Source of the DNA: Ricordea florida
Lineage: Eukaryota > Cnidaria > Anthozoa > Corallimorpharia > Ricordeidae
Direction: 5' to 3'
NCBI GenBank assembly: GCA_949710005.1
Contig: OX453273.1
Location: forward strand, 9,894,246-9,958,245
DNA length: 64,000 bases
Under the pieces are notes generated by a model, which saw only the letters and a program-made list of their open reading frames with translations, searched no databases and was not told the origin of the DNA. Made by a program: the position numbers and the translations under genes. Below, piece by piece: positions 12,626 through 25,260 of the stretch (its first letter is position 1; each line of letters begins with the position of its first letter).

Positions 12626-13804
12626 TATGGTGACAAAAACTGACTGCACTTTGATAATTAAAGGGTAACGATCTGAGCGTCAAGGAAGCACAGTCAGAAT
12701 ATAGTTTTATAGATAAAATTATTAATTCATTAAAATCAATAGACTGTTCTTTTATCAAAGTGTTTATTCTCTTCTGGCGCACGTTTCTCAAAAGCACTGA
12801 AACCCACTCAAAAAACCTGTTCTTTTAACGAAAAGGGAGTTGTCTTCTTGTCTGGCAAAGTTTGATGGGCAGAACCCTGTTTGTTTAGAAAACCAAAGTG
12901 TGAGTTAATACGCCCGAGAATGTCCCGAAACGTGTCGAGACGTTCTCGGGTATCTCGAGCTGAACGTATGCCTCGTCACCACTTCATGGATTGCATTCAC
13001 GCATTTGCGCATGCTCTGAACAGTCATTCGTTTTACCAGAAGCAACGATCAGTTTGGATCACAAGTCTGGAATGTCGTTTGCATCCCATGGGTTTCAAAA
13101 ACTGACTTTCAAACAGCTTTTGAAGCTCTTTTCATAGTTTCTTTGTTCTTTCCAAATCACTGTACAGTGCAGTTGTAAATAAGGAATAAGACTGAACATG
13201 ATTGAACGCCTATTTGCGTAATTCAACTCGTGCATAAAATGGTACTATAGCTATAATCTCTGAGGTGAGCTACAAATCCAATGACCCTGTATGGTCTTAC
13301 ACGAGCACTTTCTTTACCGAACTTCTTGAACTTCCCCGGTCCATTTTGCAAGGCCTAGAAAGATAACGAAGCCATACGGGTGGCACCACGGATCGCATTC
13401 ACAGGCTCATTTTTATCAGTTGTGTTTCGCTTTCAAGCAAAGTAGTTGAGCACGAGAAGCCTTCTGTACAAGCGACAAAGACGAAACCGAACCTTGACAA
13501 ATTCTTATCAAACCAGGACCAAGGTCATCAAAAAAAATTGACCGTGGTAATGTCTATGGTTATTTTTTCTACTTAGGTGTCTAGAGTGTTTATAATGAGT
13601 ATTTCAGCACATAACTGATATCACGTATTAGTATACACCACACAAGTGAACAGTGCATTTCGCGTGTTCTGATTGGTTTACTCGGAGGTGATTGGCAAAG
13701 TACCGATTCATCTTCGAGCAGCCGAAGAGAAACAGAATGGTCTCTCGTTTCGGTTTCCGAAGAGGAAATTATTTGAATAAACGCTAGTTATTTAGCTTGT
13801 GTTG
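12626..13804. other. No gene seen; one dispersed repeat copy
   Basis: Contains the 12828-12945 copy of the repeat shared with 5560-5670. The plus-strand ORF at 12881-13105 runs through that copy and is not convincing. Confidence 0.4.
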
Positions 13805-14210
13805 TACATACTAAAACAATTATTCACCTCAGGCAGGAGTCGATTACTAGCAGCCTCCATCTCCTATACAAAACCCTTGGAGTCGAAACGTTATTCAATG
13901 CGTAATAACCAATCAACCAATCAGAGCGCAATTCAGTCGTGCTTTGTGTTCCGCCGCCATTTTTTTTTCTCACTACGGCAATATGCAGACGTCCTCGGAA
14001 ACAATGTATTTTCGCGTGAGAGCCTGTTCTAAAAATAATTCTTTACGGGAAAGGGTTGATTCAAGGGTACAGCACATATGGAGGCTACAAGTAATCGGTT
14101 CCTGCCTCAGTGTCGGTGAAAGTGGCGGATATTTACCTCGCCGCTTTGCGGCTCGGTTAATATCGAACACTATTCACCTCCACTTCGGTGAATAATTCTT
14201 AATTATTTGA
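13805..14210. repeat. Inverted-repeat element with ACAATTATTCACCT ends
   Basis: The start ACAATTATTCACCTCAGGCAGG and the end GGTGAATAATTCTTAATTATT form imperfect inverted arms. GTCGATTACT, close to the left arm, is partly mirrored by AGTAATCGGTTCC further right. It belongs to the same broad family as the hairpin at 57970-58074. Confidence 0.55.
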
Positions 14211-14998
14211 CAAAAATTCCGCAATATAGTCTCCAAATGGCTGAGACAAATGACTGGGTTTGCTGTTCACTGGTTACAGCCCTGGAGCCCGTTACTCGAA
14301 AGTTCCGATAACTGGAGCCTGCAAGAGAACATAAGGGACAGAGAGGGAAACTACTTGGTGCAAGTAGTTACCGTAGTTACCGTGACTGGTAACTTCTTGG
14401 TGTAAGCTGTGGTTTGAGAGGTTCACCCGTAAATAGAGTGGTCTGCGTTAGAAATATAGTGGCCAAGCTTTACTTTAGCAACCTCAGCTGCACTCTAGTA
14501 CTTCAGTGTCCTTAATCATCCCATGCTTACTTTAGCGTCCTTACCGTGTGATTGCCTACACCAAGCAGTAACCTTGACAACACCAAGTAGTTACCACAGA
14601 GAGGGACACTCCAAGTCCAGCCCTTGGGATATGAAAACTTCAGAAAAGTTATTTTTAGACAAGGAAGCCTGATTTCCGAGAGGTCCGCATGCCTCATGGT
14701 GATGATCATGGATGCTCGTGGCGTACCAAGTAAGACTCTTGTTTATTAATTCCGCCTCAATAATCCATAATTGGAGAAACTCCAACAGAATTTTGGTCCG
14801 CGTCGATACCATTGCTATTACAAAGTCGCTTACCAGGCCCGCTGAGTTATCGAGTCTCTCGAGAAACGGGCCCCTGTTAAACGCAAACCCTAACCACTCC
14901 TAATAGGGAAATATTTTTTGACTACTTACTGGAAAATTGTAAATCCTTCCCTCCCCTCCCTCTCTAAATACACTTATAATTACGTCATTTCCAGTTGT
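14211..14998. other. 3' flank of the homeobox gene
   Basis: No exon recognised. It lies directly downstream (minus sense) of the HLX-type stop codon. AATAAA overlaps the stop codon itself at 14998-15003, and pyrimidine-rich low-complexity DNA sits at 14945-14965. The 3' UTR limit cannot be placed. Confidence 0.4.
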
Positions 14999-17900
14999 TT
15001 ATTGTTCAGCTTTGTCTGTTGAATCATCTGGACTCGATGAGGCTACAGTTTCTCTCGCTTCCTGTCTCCATTTCATTCGTCTGTTTTGAAACCATACCTT
15101 CACTTGGTTGTCGGACAGTCCCAACATGGATGCCAACTGATGCCTGTCGGCTTTTGTCAAGTATTTCTGAAGTTGAAAACGCTTTTCTAGTCCCTTTCGT
15201 TGTAGATTGGAGAACACTGCCCGTGTCCAAGGCCGTCGAGGTTTGCGCGGCTTAGGTTGACCGGGAAGGACTTGTCCTGGTATAGTTTTGTTTAGAACTG
15301 ATGCACTGTAGTCCCCGTAAACGCCTAAAGAATCGTGAGATCAATATAAACACGTGTCTTCTTTGGCTGTACCAAGTGATGTGGTTCGATTTACGTTTCC
15401 CTTTCTTTTTGATATAATAATGAGGATAGAGAACGGAAGTAAAAATTGAACCAAATATTAAATCTAAACACATACACTAAGCGTAAGTCGATAATGTTAC
15501 TAAACGTATTCGTCTAAATTGTGTACTGTGGTACTTTTTTGTTTTACTACACAGTGTGGTCCTAACGTTTTCATCTGTGGATCAGACCATGCAGTGTGAC
15601 CATTCTTTCTAAAGCTACCGAACAGTAGTGTACTGTTGTGTTGTTTGTTTTATTTCCTGTATGGTTCTTACGTTTTTCATCGCATGTAAATGAAACGATG
15701 TAGCGAGACCATTCTTTACAACTTGGGCCTACTGTTTGTTTGAACTGAACAGAATGATACTGGCTTTTTATTATACAGTCTGGTTCTAACTTCGTCAGCT
15801 TTGGATCAAACCAGACAATGTGACCATCTTTTGGAAAGATATTGAACGGCACTGTTTTGTTGTGTTGTTTGTTTTATTTCTCGTATGGTTCTTACTTTTC
15901 TCGTATGTGAATGAGACGATGCAATGTGACCATTCTTTAGAACTTGGACCTAATAATGTTATTTTCTAGTCAGTTCTACACAAATTCGTTATCTGAGGAA
16001 TTTTTTTGCACACGGTAATTAAAGTGCTTAAGACACTGAAAGTTTGCTTATCGTTATCTACTCACCAGCTATAGAGCTGAAGGAGTAAGGGTTGTGATTG
16101 TAGCAAACCTCACAGCTGGAATGAAGGAGAGATCCACAGAGGAAAGGTGACGCATGCGCAGCTAAGTAAGGCGAGGTCCAGTAGGCTGCATGAAGATGAT
16201 CGCAGGGATTTGCCACCATTGAGTGACCACCTGAAACGAACACAGTGAAACGTTATGAATTGACAAGGATGCTACAGCTGAAGAGTGAGGCCTCAAATTT
16301 TCTGCATTGTTTTAGTAACCTAAAACCGTAGCCCGGTTAGCTCAGTTGGTCCGTAGGACGCCGGCCAGTCCGCGAGCGGGAGGTCGTGAGTTCAAATCCT
16401 CGGCCGGAAAAACACTTAAGGTCTTAAAATAACTGAGGAGAATGTGCTGCCTTTGTTATGACGTATACAAATGGTTAGAGATTCTAGTCTTTTCGGATAA
16501 GGACGAACAACCGTAGGCCCCGTCTCACAGCACTGTTCTTGAGTGACGTTACAGATCCCACATGTACAACTCTGTTCGAAAAGAGTAGGAGACGTAGACC
16601 CCGGTGCTGTGCTCAACCTTTGTAAAAAATATCGATGTAAAGCGCCTTTAAACATATCCATATGAAAAAGTGTGCTGTACAAATTCATCATCATTATCAT
16701 TATCATTAGGGAGCTTAAGCACGCGCGTTTTTGAGACGCGGACGGCAACCAAAAAAGAACATTTCGCGTGCCAAGACAGTGGTGTCTCCCAGATTTTTAT
16801 AGTGATCATCTCCAATGGAGAAAAGATACTAATCAATGTAAATGTGGTTGTGTGAAGACAAGTTAAGAGTGAAAACAGCTCACTTCCGGTTGCCGTCCGC
16901 GTCGCAAAAACGCGCGTGCTTAAGCTCCCTAATTATCATTACCTAAAACTTCTTAAAACTTCTAGACTTAAGCCAAGGTCTGCTCTGCGTAGAATGATAG
17001 AAACTATATCTTGAAAATGAAACTGAAGCTAAATGTCATCCGATTTGCATCTGAAATTATTGCACCTGAAATAACATTTTCTCCGATTTGCATCGCAAAT
17101 GAATAGAGATGCATATGATTTGTATTTGTAATCAAATGGTGACGAGTGACATGAGTGAATAATTTCACTCACGCGCAAGTGAAATTATTCCCCAATTTCA
17201 CGAGTATACCATTTGATTACCTATTAATGTCATGAATGACAAATTACTCCTCAATTCCAAAACCTAGGCGCCATTTTGGCACCGTAGGAGAAGTTGTCAT
17301 AGCAACATTGTAACTTCACATGTGAAATTATAAATTAACGTTGAAATTTCGCGCCAAAATTAAGGAGTAACTTGTCACCCATGATATTAGTATCTGAAAT
17401 TATTGCAACTGAAACTAAATTGTACCTGATTCGAATCTCAGATTATTGCAACTGAAATTAAATTGTACCTGATTCGAATCTCAGATTATTGCAACTGAAA
17501 TTAAATTGTACCTGATTCGAATATCAGATTATTGCCACTGAAATCAAATTGTATCTGATTGAAATCTCAGTTTATTGCAACTGAAATCAAATTGTATCTG
17601 ATCTACTTGTTTGACTCATATGACTAAATCAATTATTGCAACTGAATAGAGTTGCATCTGATTTGAATCTCAAATCATTGCAACTAAAATTAAATTTCAT
17701 CTTATTGGTATCTCAAACCATTGCAACTAAAAAGACGAATTGCATCCGATATGCCTTCCAAAACATTGCAACTAAAATAAAATGGAATCTGATTTACATC
17801 TTAAGTAATGGTCCGGCTAAGAAGCAGGCAGAAAAACAATAGGGCTCGGCAATATGTCAGCTAATTTTGTGGTGCTAATTGGCGCATAGAACAAGAGCCA

Positions 17901-20900
17901 AATTTGGTCGAGGGAGAGAAAATAAGGATATGGAAAAGACAAGGTCTAAAAATTACGTTTTTTGGAATTTTTTCATTGTTTTTTCGGGATTTTTTTGGTA
18001 TTAGCCAATGAGATGAGGCGATTTAAATGGAACTAGACGCTCTCGGGAGCGTTCACTCGGGCTACACTTGATAATAAGGCTTCGAACAAACGTGAATGTG
18101 GGTTTACGCCTACGTTTTGTATATATTGTATATTATATGGTTGGTTCCACGACCGCAAAAAACCTACCAGACTGTATATCGCACCGTAATTGTTGTCGAC
18201 GTCGTGTTTAAGCTGAGCGATTTTATCAGAAAGTTTTCTAAGGTTTTACAGAAATTTCAGTGGGTTTTTTACTAATCGAATTAATGTTGACCAATCAGCT
18301 TTCTTGGTTTCCACGGTAAAAAACAGTCGTGAAACTTGATGCCATTCATCTGATTCCAAGTTATCGAAGGCGAAGAAGCGATATGTGGGAAAAACAACAA
18401 TATTACTCCTCAATCGCGGGATATACTTTTCTTCCGATTTAGCCTTATTGGCCCTGTTCCCGCTAATCTCTTTCCACACGACCACGCAGAAAAAAAAACT
18501 TGAGTTTGAATGAGAAAAGATCCATGGATGATTTTGAAATAAGGCGCCTCGCTTTCATGCCTTCAGGGACACCGCAGACCGTGAGCAGCGCAGGCTTGCT
18601 CATTCTCGACGTTGTCGATAGACTTATAGGAAACCGAAACCTAGACTCGTGCTACCACAGGTAGCCCGAGTAATTAACAATTAACTGTTCGCACCTTTTT
18701 AATGAGTTTTGCCGTACACCTGCCTACCTTTTAGCCGGACCATTACTTAAATCATGTCAGCTGAAACTAAATTGCATTTCATCGGCCTCCTAACTAAATG
18801 CAAAAAAAATTAAATTGCACCAGGAATAATGGGCTCCTGATTGCACCTGATTTGCATTTCGAATCATTGCAACATCGTTGCAACAGGAATTTAATTGCAT
18901 GTCATGAATTGGATCTAAAAATCATTTTGATCTTCTCCTAGTGCAAACAAAAGAGGACATTAAGGGTAATTGCCTTTAGCTTGAATTATACATAGAAATA
19001 ATTTTAGAGAACATGCAGGTCACTTGCATCTGTTTAAGACAGCAGGGCTAGCAACACATTGAGCCGCCTACATTCACTGTGCCAGTTTGACCGGGCATGC
19101 AAATTAGCAATTAGCAATTGCTTACTATTCTCCAAAATAATATAAATTCTAAATGCAGCAACATCAAGTCAAAGTTGAGCCTTGAAGGCAGCAAGTGTTT
19201 GGCGAAATTTTTTTCGCAAATTGTATTAATGTTATTCGATATTTACTAATCATGGAGCTGAGTTGCGCAAAATTTATTCTCACGTGTTGCTCAAAGGAGC
19301 ACGTCACAGTGAATTAAATATTGATACTGTGGATCACCCCGTGTTTTGTAAGCATTCTTAGGAGAACAGTATTGAACAGAGCTTTACTGTGGTCTATTTG
19401 TTATACAACTCAGTGTGGTTCTAACTTTTTTCATCTGTGGATCAAACCTTGCCGAGTCTGACCATTCTTTGGAAAGCTACTGAACAGTACTGTACTGTGG
19501 TACTGTTTGTTTACCATTCAGTGTGGTTCTAACGTTTTCGTCTGTGGATCAAACCATGTAGTGTGACCATTCTTTGGAAAGCTACTGAACAGTACTGTAC
19601 TGTGGTGCTGTTTGTTTTACCATTCAGTGTGGTTCTAACTTTTTCACCTCTGGATGAAACCCTGCAGTCTGACGATTCTTTAGAAAGCTACACTGTGGTA
19701 CTGTTTGTTGTACTTTCACCGTGATTCTAGCAATTCCAAATAAGGATAAAAAGATTCGAGGGTGGTGGTCAGTTTAAGTTAAGTATAGTTCTAACTTTTC
19801 TATTTCAGTTGAACAAAACTACACATAATTCATTAGTTCAATGGATTATTAAGAAACTCCATGCGGTTAGCTTTGCCTTTGTACATATCTCAAAAATGTG
19901 TGGAGTCAAAGGTGTTTTGTGTGTGTGAGTTTGGAACATTACAAGGAAGATGCATTGATCATTACAAACCGAGGCTTTAAAATCGGTCGCTCACTTCACA
20001 ACCAGAAAATAACTCAGTGCAGGGTTACTGATGAGTTTTTGATCTTGCACTTAAGTAGAATGAATGTAATATTTAATGCAGTTGATGGCATTACGCAGGA
20101 GTTCGAGCTAATTAAATTCAGATCTAAAAGCCCATAATATTAACAGATCGTTCGGTATTTTTCCATCGTGTGTGGGAAAGTAGAAACAGATAAATTCGAT
20201 TTTGCTGCAGCTGATAGCATCAGAACGTCAACCAAAGCTGACTATGACAGCGAATGGAAAGAATTTCATGATGAACTCTGCACATCACTTCTGTGTCGAA
20301 GCTGGCATTCAAGTCAATCATAAAATCATTGTACAAATGGCAAAGTATTCCTTAATGCATCCTGTTGTTGATATATTGTCAAATAGCATTCTCATCGCAA
20401 GTTTTAGCTAATTAAGGAAAACAAACAAACGCTGGGGTTAAGATTTTGTGGTATATCAATGATAATAGAGCCATTATTGCTCTAATAAAGTTCAGATTGT
20501 GCTAAACGTATCTGTTGTCGATGAGCACGGTGAAATATTAAACTGAAACGCCATGAAGTCAAGAAGCGATGCAGAATAATTTGGTAATTACAACAAGTTT
20601 TCAACAGCGATTTTCCTGCTAAACTTTAACTCATTTCGTGCCTACTTTTTCCGGTCACCATGTAACCTCATTTTCTGCGATCACAGTGGCTTTCCAAAAA
20701 CGTGTCAGTTTCCATTCCAACTGAGCACGTGTTTCTATTGATGTCAAAAGCCTTTCTCTCGAGGTTAATGACAGCCTTTGAAATTCTTATGGAGGCCCTG
20801 GTAGGGCTTTTGCAGTGCAAGATTGCCGCCATGGGTGGCCTCGGTAGACCAGAGAAAATGGCTTCATTTGACGTAACTTGTCACTTGACTTTGCAAACTT

Positions 20901-23900
20901 TCTCACGCAAACCGAAATTGTCCCGTGATTCGGGCCGGGCTCTATAAATAGTCCTTTGTTCACCGCGAAAGCCACAGAGTTTTGTTATACAGTAAAAATA
21001 TTTGTCTTTCCGACTGGCCGACGAATGATGACCATTTCAGCTTTTATCGCATTTAGAAACAAAGCTAGCCAAACAAGTAAATGGATTTGGGGAAACAGAT
21101 TCAATCTATTATCGCGCCCCTATTGTTTTAGACTCGTTGATCTGTCGAAGCTTCATTCAATGCGACTTGAACCGCATTATCTGTTCCTTAGGCAAAGTGT
21201 CAGACTTTCTCGGCAACAAAGGAATTACAGGCTTGAGGGCGCTACTGTACTGGTCCCATTAACTCGTTTTTGTATCCGAGTTTGATTTTTGTGAACAGCT
21301 ATTGGGCGGGAACCGTCGACCTTGCGGTGACAGCTCATACAAGAAAACGGGCGTTTAAGTTTAGATTGAAACGCAATACACCATTATGCCACAAAACGCT
21401 TGCGTGAGTTGCCACTTGAAAATGTCAGCGAAAAAATCCAGAGTATTTTATTTAACCCCCTAAGGACCACACATTTGTGCTAAAAATTCCTCAAAATCTT
21501 CGCTGAGAAAAGAAATTCGCTCAGTAACATTGTTCAGCGCGGGCAGACTGGACAGTCCTGTCGTCAGCTCTTTATTGCAGACTTTGTTTGAACAGTTTAC
21601 AGCCTATTTCGCTGACCACAATGATGATAAAGAATTAAATAAAAATGCCACCAAAAAACAGCTGCCGACAAGGGAAAGGAAATGAACGCAAATCTTGTGT
21701 TTTTCACGCCTTTGTGTTCAATTGAAAATTACAATACACACTCCTTAGATATAACTGCCTATTCGCTTCCTTTTGTCGCGCAAAATGAACAATGAAGACA
21801 TCTTTTTCAAAGGAGTTTTTACGTGTAATCGGATTAAGCAACAAGACAAACTTTCTTTCATTGAACTTTCAAGACAAGAGTAAAAGGATTAACACATTCT
21901 CAATTTCAAACGCTAGTTTTGTTGTTTCAACAGACACACGGGTTCTTCAGTATACCTTGCATAGTGAGCCGTCCTTGATAACCCTTAGCTGGCGAATAAT
22001 GACTCACATTTCTTGAAGACGTTACGCCATTTTCCAATTCAGGCACGCTGCTTGAAGTGGGAATTTTTTAGCTGTTAATGCTCACTGTACGTGGTGCTTA
22101 AATTTCTCATCCTAAATACACAGATATTTGGTCCAATCATCAGTACGAATCAGACTGAAGTTAAGGGCAAAACGCACTGAAAGATATCTCTTTAACTTCT
22201 CAGTGGTATTCCCAAGTACGCGTTTTAAATGGAAAACGCCTTTGAGAAGCAAATATACCACCTCCTTTGCACGCTTTAGCAACATTGTAAAAGAAGCATT
22301 AAAAGTCTTCCCCCTTGTTTATCCGAAAACGAATTTCTTTCATCGTTTCCACACCAAAGATGCAAACAAAGGAATGAAAATACAACATGAAAGCAATTCT
22401 TTTATTTTAGACATCTCCGCTGTACGAACTGTAATCTCAGTAGACATTTAAAAGAAAACTGTTTGATCAGGCAACTTTCGGCAACACAAATTAACTTTTC
22501 CATTTCTTCGACACACGCAAACAAAAGTTTATCTCAGCCAATCAAGGCAAAATCGGAGCCAGCAACTATTCCTGCTTTGTAGAGCGTTTATGTTTTTTTT
22601 TTAAGACCCTGCTTCGGAAGCGCTAGATATCAAACGTACACAACGTTTGCCAGCAAAAACAATATATTCCCTGCCGAAGTTTTAGCACCAACAAATACGG
22701 TTTATTCAATCTTTGTGTAAATGAATGAGTCAGTGTTGTAAGTTGAAGGCTGTCTTGGGAATTCACCATGTTCAATAGAACATTGTAAGTTTCTCAAAGG
22801 CCCCTGTTTTTCACGAGCTCCCGTGTTAGTGTCTTGATTTATTTATTTGTTACTTAAAATAAAAAGTAATGGAACTTTCTGATAGTTTTTTCTGTTTGAA
22901 TAGGAGACACGTATGTGGAATACGTCTGCAACATGCTCTGCTCACTTTGAGTTCAACACTCTCACTCGCAAGACCATATCACGCTGCATGTTGCCCACAT
23001 TACTGGAAATCAATAGGTATTCAGCGATCATTCAAGGCTGTCGTTACGGTAAAATTGTACCAATAATTCAGTCTCATGATACGCAACTTCTAGTTTGTTA
23101 TGTATCGCTCGAAAGTTCTTCTAGCACTGACTGAAAACTCTGATGGGGTTTCAATCAATGGGTTTGGCTTTCGTCCATAAGCACATAAGAAAAATTAATG
23201 ACAAAATTCTTCACTGCACCACCTGCGCTCGTGAAAAACACTCATAAATAACTCATCTTTCCACATTATCTGTTCCTTTTAAACTCGCGTCTGCATTACA
23301 AATTTTATTCAAGCAGAGACTTATTACTTTAGCAAAAACTTGCCATTCTTTTTTTTTATATAGAACGGGTGAGTAAATGGCAGATTTAAGCTAGTGTAAC
23401 TGAGACCTTGAGACTTTGGTATTCTTTGTGATTCACTCTATTAGCTAAAACAGGAAATACAAATCTATCTCAGGGCTCAAAAAGGTTGGGGAGCTTCTAT
23501 AAAATGAAGGCAAACTTTTTCGTTTTACTACTCGCGGTTATATCAAAAGCGGATACCCAATCTTAACACTCTAGCGTGTGTTCTAGACATTTCCCCCTAG
23601 CAAAATGTTTTCTTTTATCCTAGCTTATATTCTTGGCTATAGGAAACTTGAACATCCAACTAAAGCCGAAGTGACGCACGATTTGACTTATCGCTTTTTC
23701 TCTATATATCGATCTGCCACTGGAGTTTTAGATGCTTTCAAAAAATGTACATTAAATAGACATCTGTAAGAAAACAAGAGATGATGTGTCCCTTTCCTAT
23801 CACATTGTTTTTGAACAAACTACCATGGCCCAAAATGGCTTTCACAACGGGAATCTCTTTCTTTAGATCTCTTTAAGCCTAACAACTAGAAAAGTCGCTA

Positions 23901-25260
23901 GGTGTTTTGGTTTCCCTGTCTGTGCTCACTCCTATTAAGTACACAAACGGTGTTTAAAAATATGGTATTTCTTTTTGAAACAAAACACCGCTGAATTGTA
24001 AATCACGCGAAATACACTCCCCTAATCGTGATGGCGGAGATAACGGCTTATATTTAAAGGCAAACTGCGCTCTGTGACGCGCGCTTACAACACCTATTTA
24101 CAAATAGAAAACTAAAACAAATTTTTGCCCTTCTTTCTGAGCGCCATCCACTTCAACAGTTTTATTCCAACAAGAGTGTGACTTCCGTAAATATCTCCTC
24201 GATACAATGGCGACGCTAAATCCTTTGTTTGACATGGAAAATCACGAGAAGTTTAAAGCATGCCAGTCGAGAGATGCAGATAAAGAAACTGGAAAGAAGG
24301 AAAACCTCCTTTAGAAGACACGTCGTTGACCGCCACGACACAAATCCGTGTAAGACAACAAGAAATAAATGCAAACTGTCTCTGTTAAATAGGAGCGATT
24401 ACTCGTGTATTGGATGCAACATTTAATGGATGAGATTTCCCTAAATCAATTATAAACCTTTTCATGTTAACCTTTGAGGAGGATTAGAGGCTTTCAACAA
24501 ATTAGTTACAAATTTGCAACACTGTGTTTTCGGTCCGTGTTCGATGCATCCCGAAACTACTTGGCGCTGCACCGAATAAGTTGTTTTCCTACATGATATT
24601 AAAAAATGATCCCCAAACGTTGGGAACTATCACTGAAAGACTCTACACACACAACTAAAGTCCTGTAACAGCGAGAACACACGGGTTATGAGAGATTTTT
24701 GTTCACTACGCTTGAAGTCTACTGCGGTAGATCCAGAGCTAATCGTAAACAATCTAATTTGTCCCTTTGTTAACTGGATCGCGAGATAAGATGCCTCGAA
24801 TGTGTCAAATCCCTGCTCTGCCAAGCTGTGGAAATCTTGCAGATCTAACAACCTTCACCTGGTAAATTTTAGCTTCTCCCGTACAGCGCATTAGTTCATT
24901 TATAACCTGCCTAATTGATTTGCACAAATGAAATTTCGAAGAAGACAGTAATAGACCCACAAATCAATCCTTGCATTGGAAGCTGGGGCATCTTCGCCGA
25001 GTCGTGTTTCAGTTTGGGGCCTATCGATTAAACTAAGTTTCCTTACCAAGAAGCGCCAATCTTTCTCTTTGCTCTGTTTCACTTCTTGCCAATATTTGGT
25101 CCACGCCAAAATTGAGGTTCTGGTAGCTAGGTACAGGGCTTGCTATGGCTATAGTACTGCTAGCAACATCGGACCTCGAACCATGAGGTCTAGCCAAAAT
25201 GTCGTCTATGCGGAACGAAGACAATCTTCTGTCTTCCGGGGAATTTATCTGTATGTTCAT
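14999..25260 (-). CDS. HLX: HLX-type homeobox transcription factor (3 exons)
   Basis: Nuclear DNA-binding regulator of the HLX (H2.0-like) class. Exons: 25260-25047, 16230-16066 and 15324-14999, spliced at GT/AG with phase 1 at both junctions (donors GTAAGG and GTGAGT, acceptors TTTCAG and TTTAG). The sum is 705 nt, 234 aa plus stop. The start is the first ATG after an in-frame stop. The homeodomain is at about residues 157-216, with WFQNRRMKW in helix 3 (Gln50, Asn51), and [15 protein letters not shown] is diagnostic of HLX. Two eh1-like Groucho-recruitment motifs, FRIDDIL (16-22) and FGVDQIL (51-57), match the two in vertebrate HLX in kind and order. The protein is about half the vertebrate length because the low-complexity linkers and long C-terminus are absent. 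The homeobox has no intron. Intron 1 is 8.8 kb and full of repeats; intron 2 holds a ~107-bp repeat cluster. Confidence 0.93.
15516..15960 (+). repeat. ~107-bp dispersed tandem repeat cluster in HLX intron 2
   Basis: About four diverged copies of the unit also seen at 11.5 and 19.4 kb. It fills most of the 741-bp intron between HLX exons 2 and 3. Confidence 0.75.
16328..16706 (+). mobile_element. tRNA-derived SINE
   Basis: The head resembles a tRNA: A-box TAGCTCAGTTGGT and B-box GAGTTCAAATCC at normal spacing, but the acceptor stem does not close. It is followed by a ~280-bp unrelated body and a simple-repeat tail of (ATCATT)n. This is the layout of a Pol III-transcribed SINE inserted in HLX intron 1. 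Confidence 0.75.
16707..16932. mobile_element. MITE nested in the SINE tail
   Basis: Inverted arms GGGAGCTTAAGCACGCGCG... and ...CGCGCGTGCTTAAGCTCCC extend about 40 bp with few mismatches. On both sides lies ATCATTA tail sequence of the SINE, so this element jumped into the SINE tail. Its interior contains only short ORFs. Confidence 0.85.
17128..17400. repeat. Two adjacent hairpin elements
   Basis: The first has arms TAATCAAATGGT / ACCATTTGATTA around GTGAATAATTTCACTCACG (17128-17230). The second has arms like ATGACAAATTACTCCTCAATT / AATTAAGGAGTAACTTGTCA (about 17230-17395). Both look like small palindromic MITEs. Confidence 0.65.
17396..17800 (+). repeat. 43-bp minisatellite array, left part
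   Basis: The unit contains ATTGCAACTGAAATTAAATTG and CTGATTCGAATCTCA. The period is exactly 43 bp over at least four copies (units at 17441, 17484, 17527, 17570), then decays. Similar sequence starts earlier, near 16990, and resumes at 18751 beyond the inserted element. Confidence 0.85.
17805..18746. mobile_element. 942-bp TTAA-flanked TIR element
   Basis: Perfect 16-bp inverted ends GTAATGGTCCGGCTAA, each bordered by TTAA (17801-17804 and 18747-18750). TTAA duplication is typical of piggyBac-like and Kolobok transposases, but the ends are not enough to choose. It interrupts the 43-bp minisatellite. The one moderate ORF inside (18485-18246, minus, 79 aa) is not a recognised transposase; the copy is probably non-autonomous. 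Confidence 0.8.
18751..18905 (+). repeat. 43-bp minisatellite array, right part
   Basis: Diverged units (AACTAAATTGCATTTCATC and relatives) continue the array interrupted by the TTAA element. Confidence 0.6.
19345..19735 (+). repeat. ~107-bp dispersed tandem repeat cluster in HLX intron 1
   Basis: Well-preserved copies; CAGTGTGGTT starts at 19411, 19519 and 19625, giving periods of 108 and 106 bp. This is the best cluster for defining the unit. Confidence 0.85.
19736..25046 (-). other. Repeat-poor part of HLX intron 1
   Basis: More than 5 kb between the ~107-bp repeat cluster and HLX exon 1 with no inverted-repeat element or tandem array that I could see, unlike the surrounding DNA. ORFs are short and unconvincing, including a 35-codon one at 24208 on the plus strand. 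It may hold regulatory DNA, but no specific site is claimed. Confidence 0.4.

Noticed and set aside
15571-15852. 93-aa minus-strand ORF
   Set aside because: It spans the ~107-bp tandem repeat in HLX intron 2; repeat units create the open frame.
16328-16410. Functional tRNA gene
   Set aside because: A and B boxes are present but the acceptor stem does not close, and a SINE body and tail follow.
17396-17800. CRISPR array
   Set aside because: Units are contiguous and decaying without unique spacers, in a eukaryotic intron; it is a minisatellite.
24208-24315. 35-codon plus-strand ORF starting MATLNPLF
   Set aside because: A fair start context but no homology, no splice donor and a location inside HLX intron 1 on the opposite strand.
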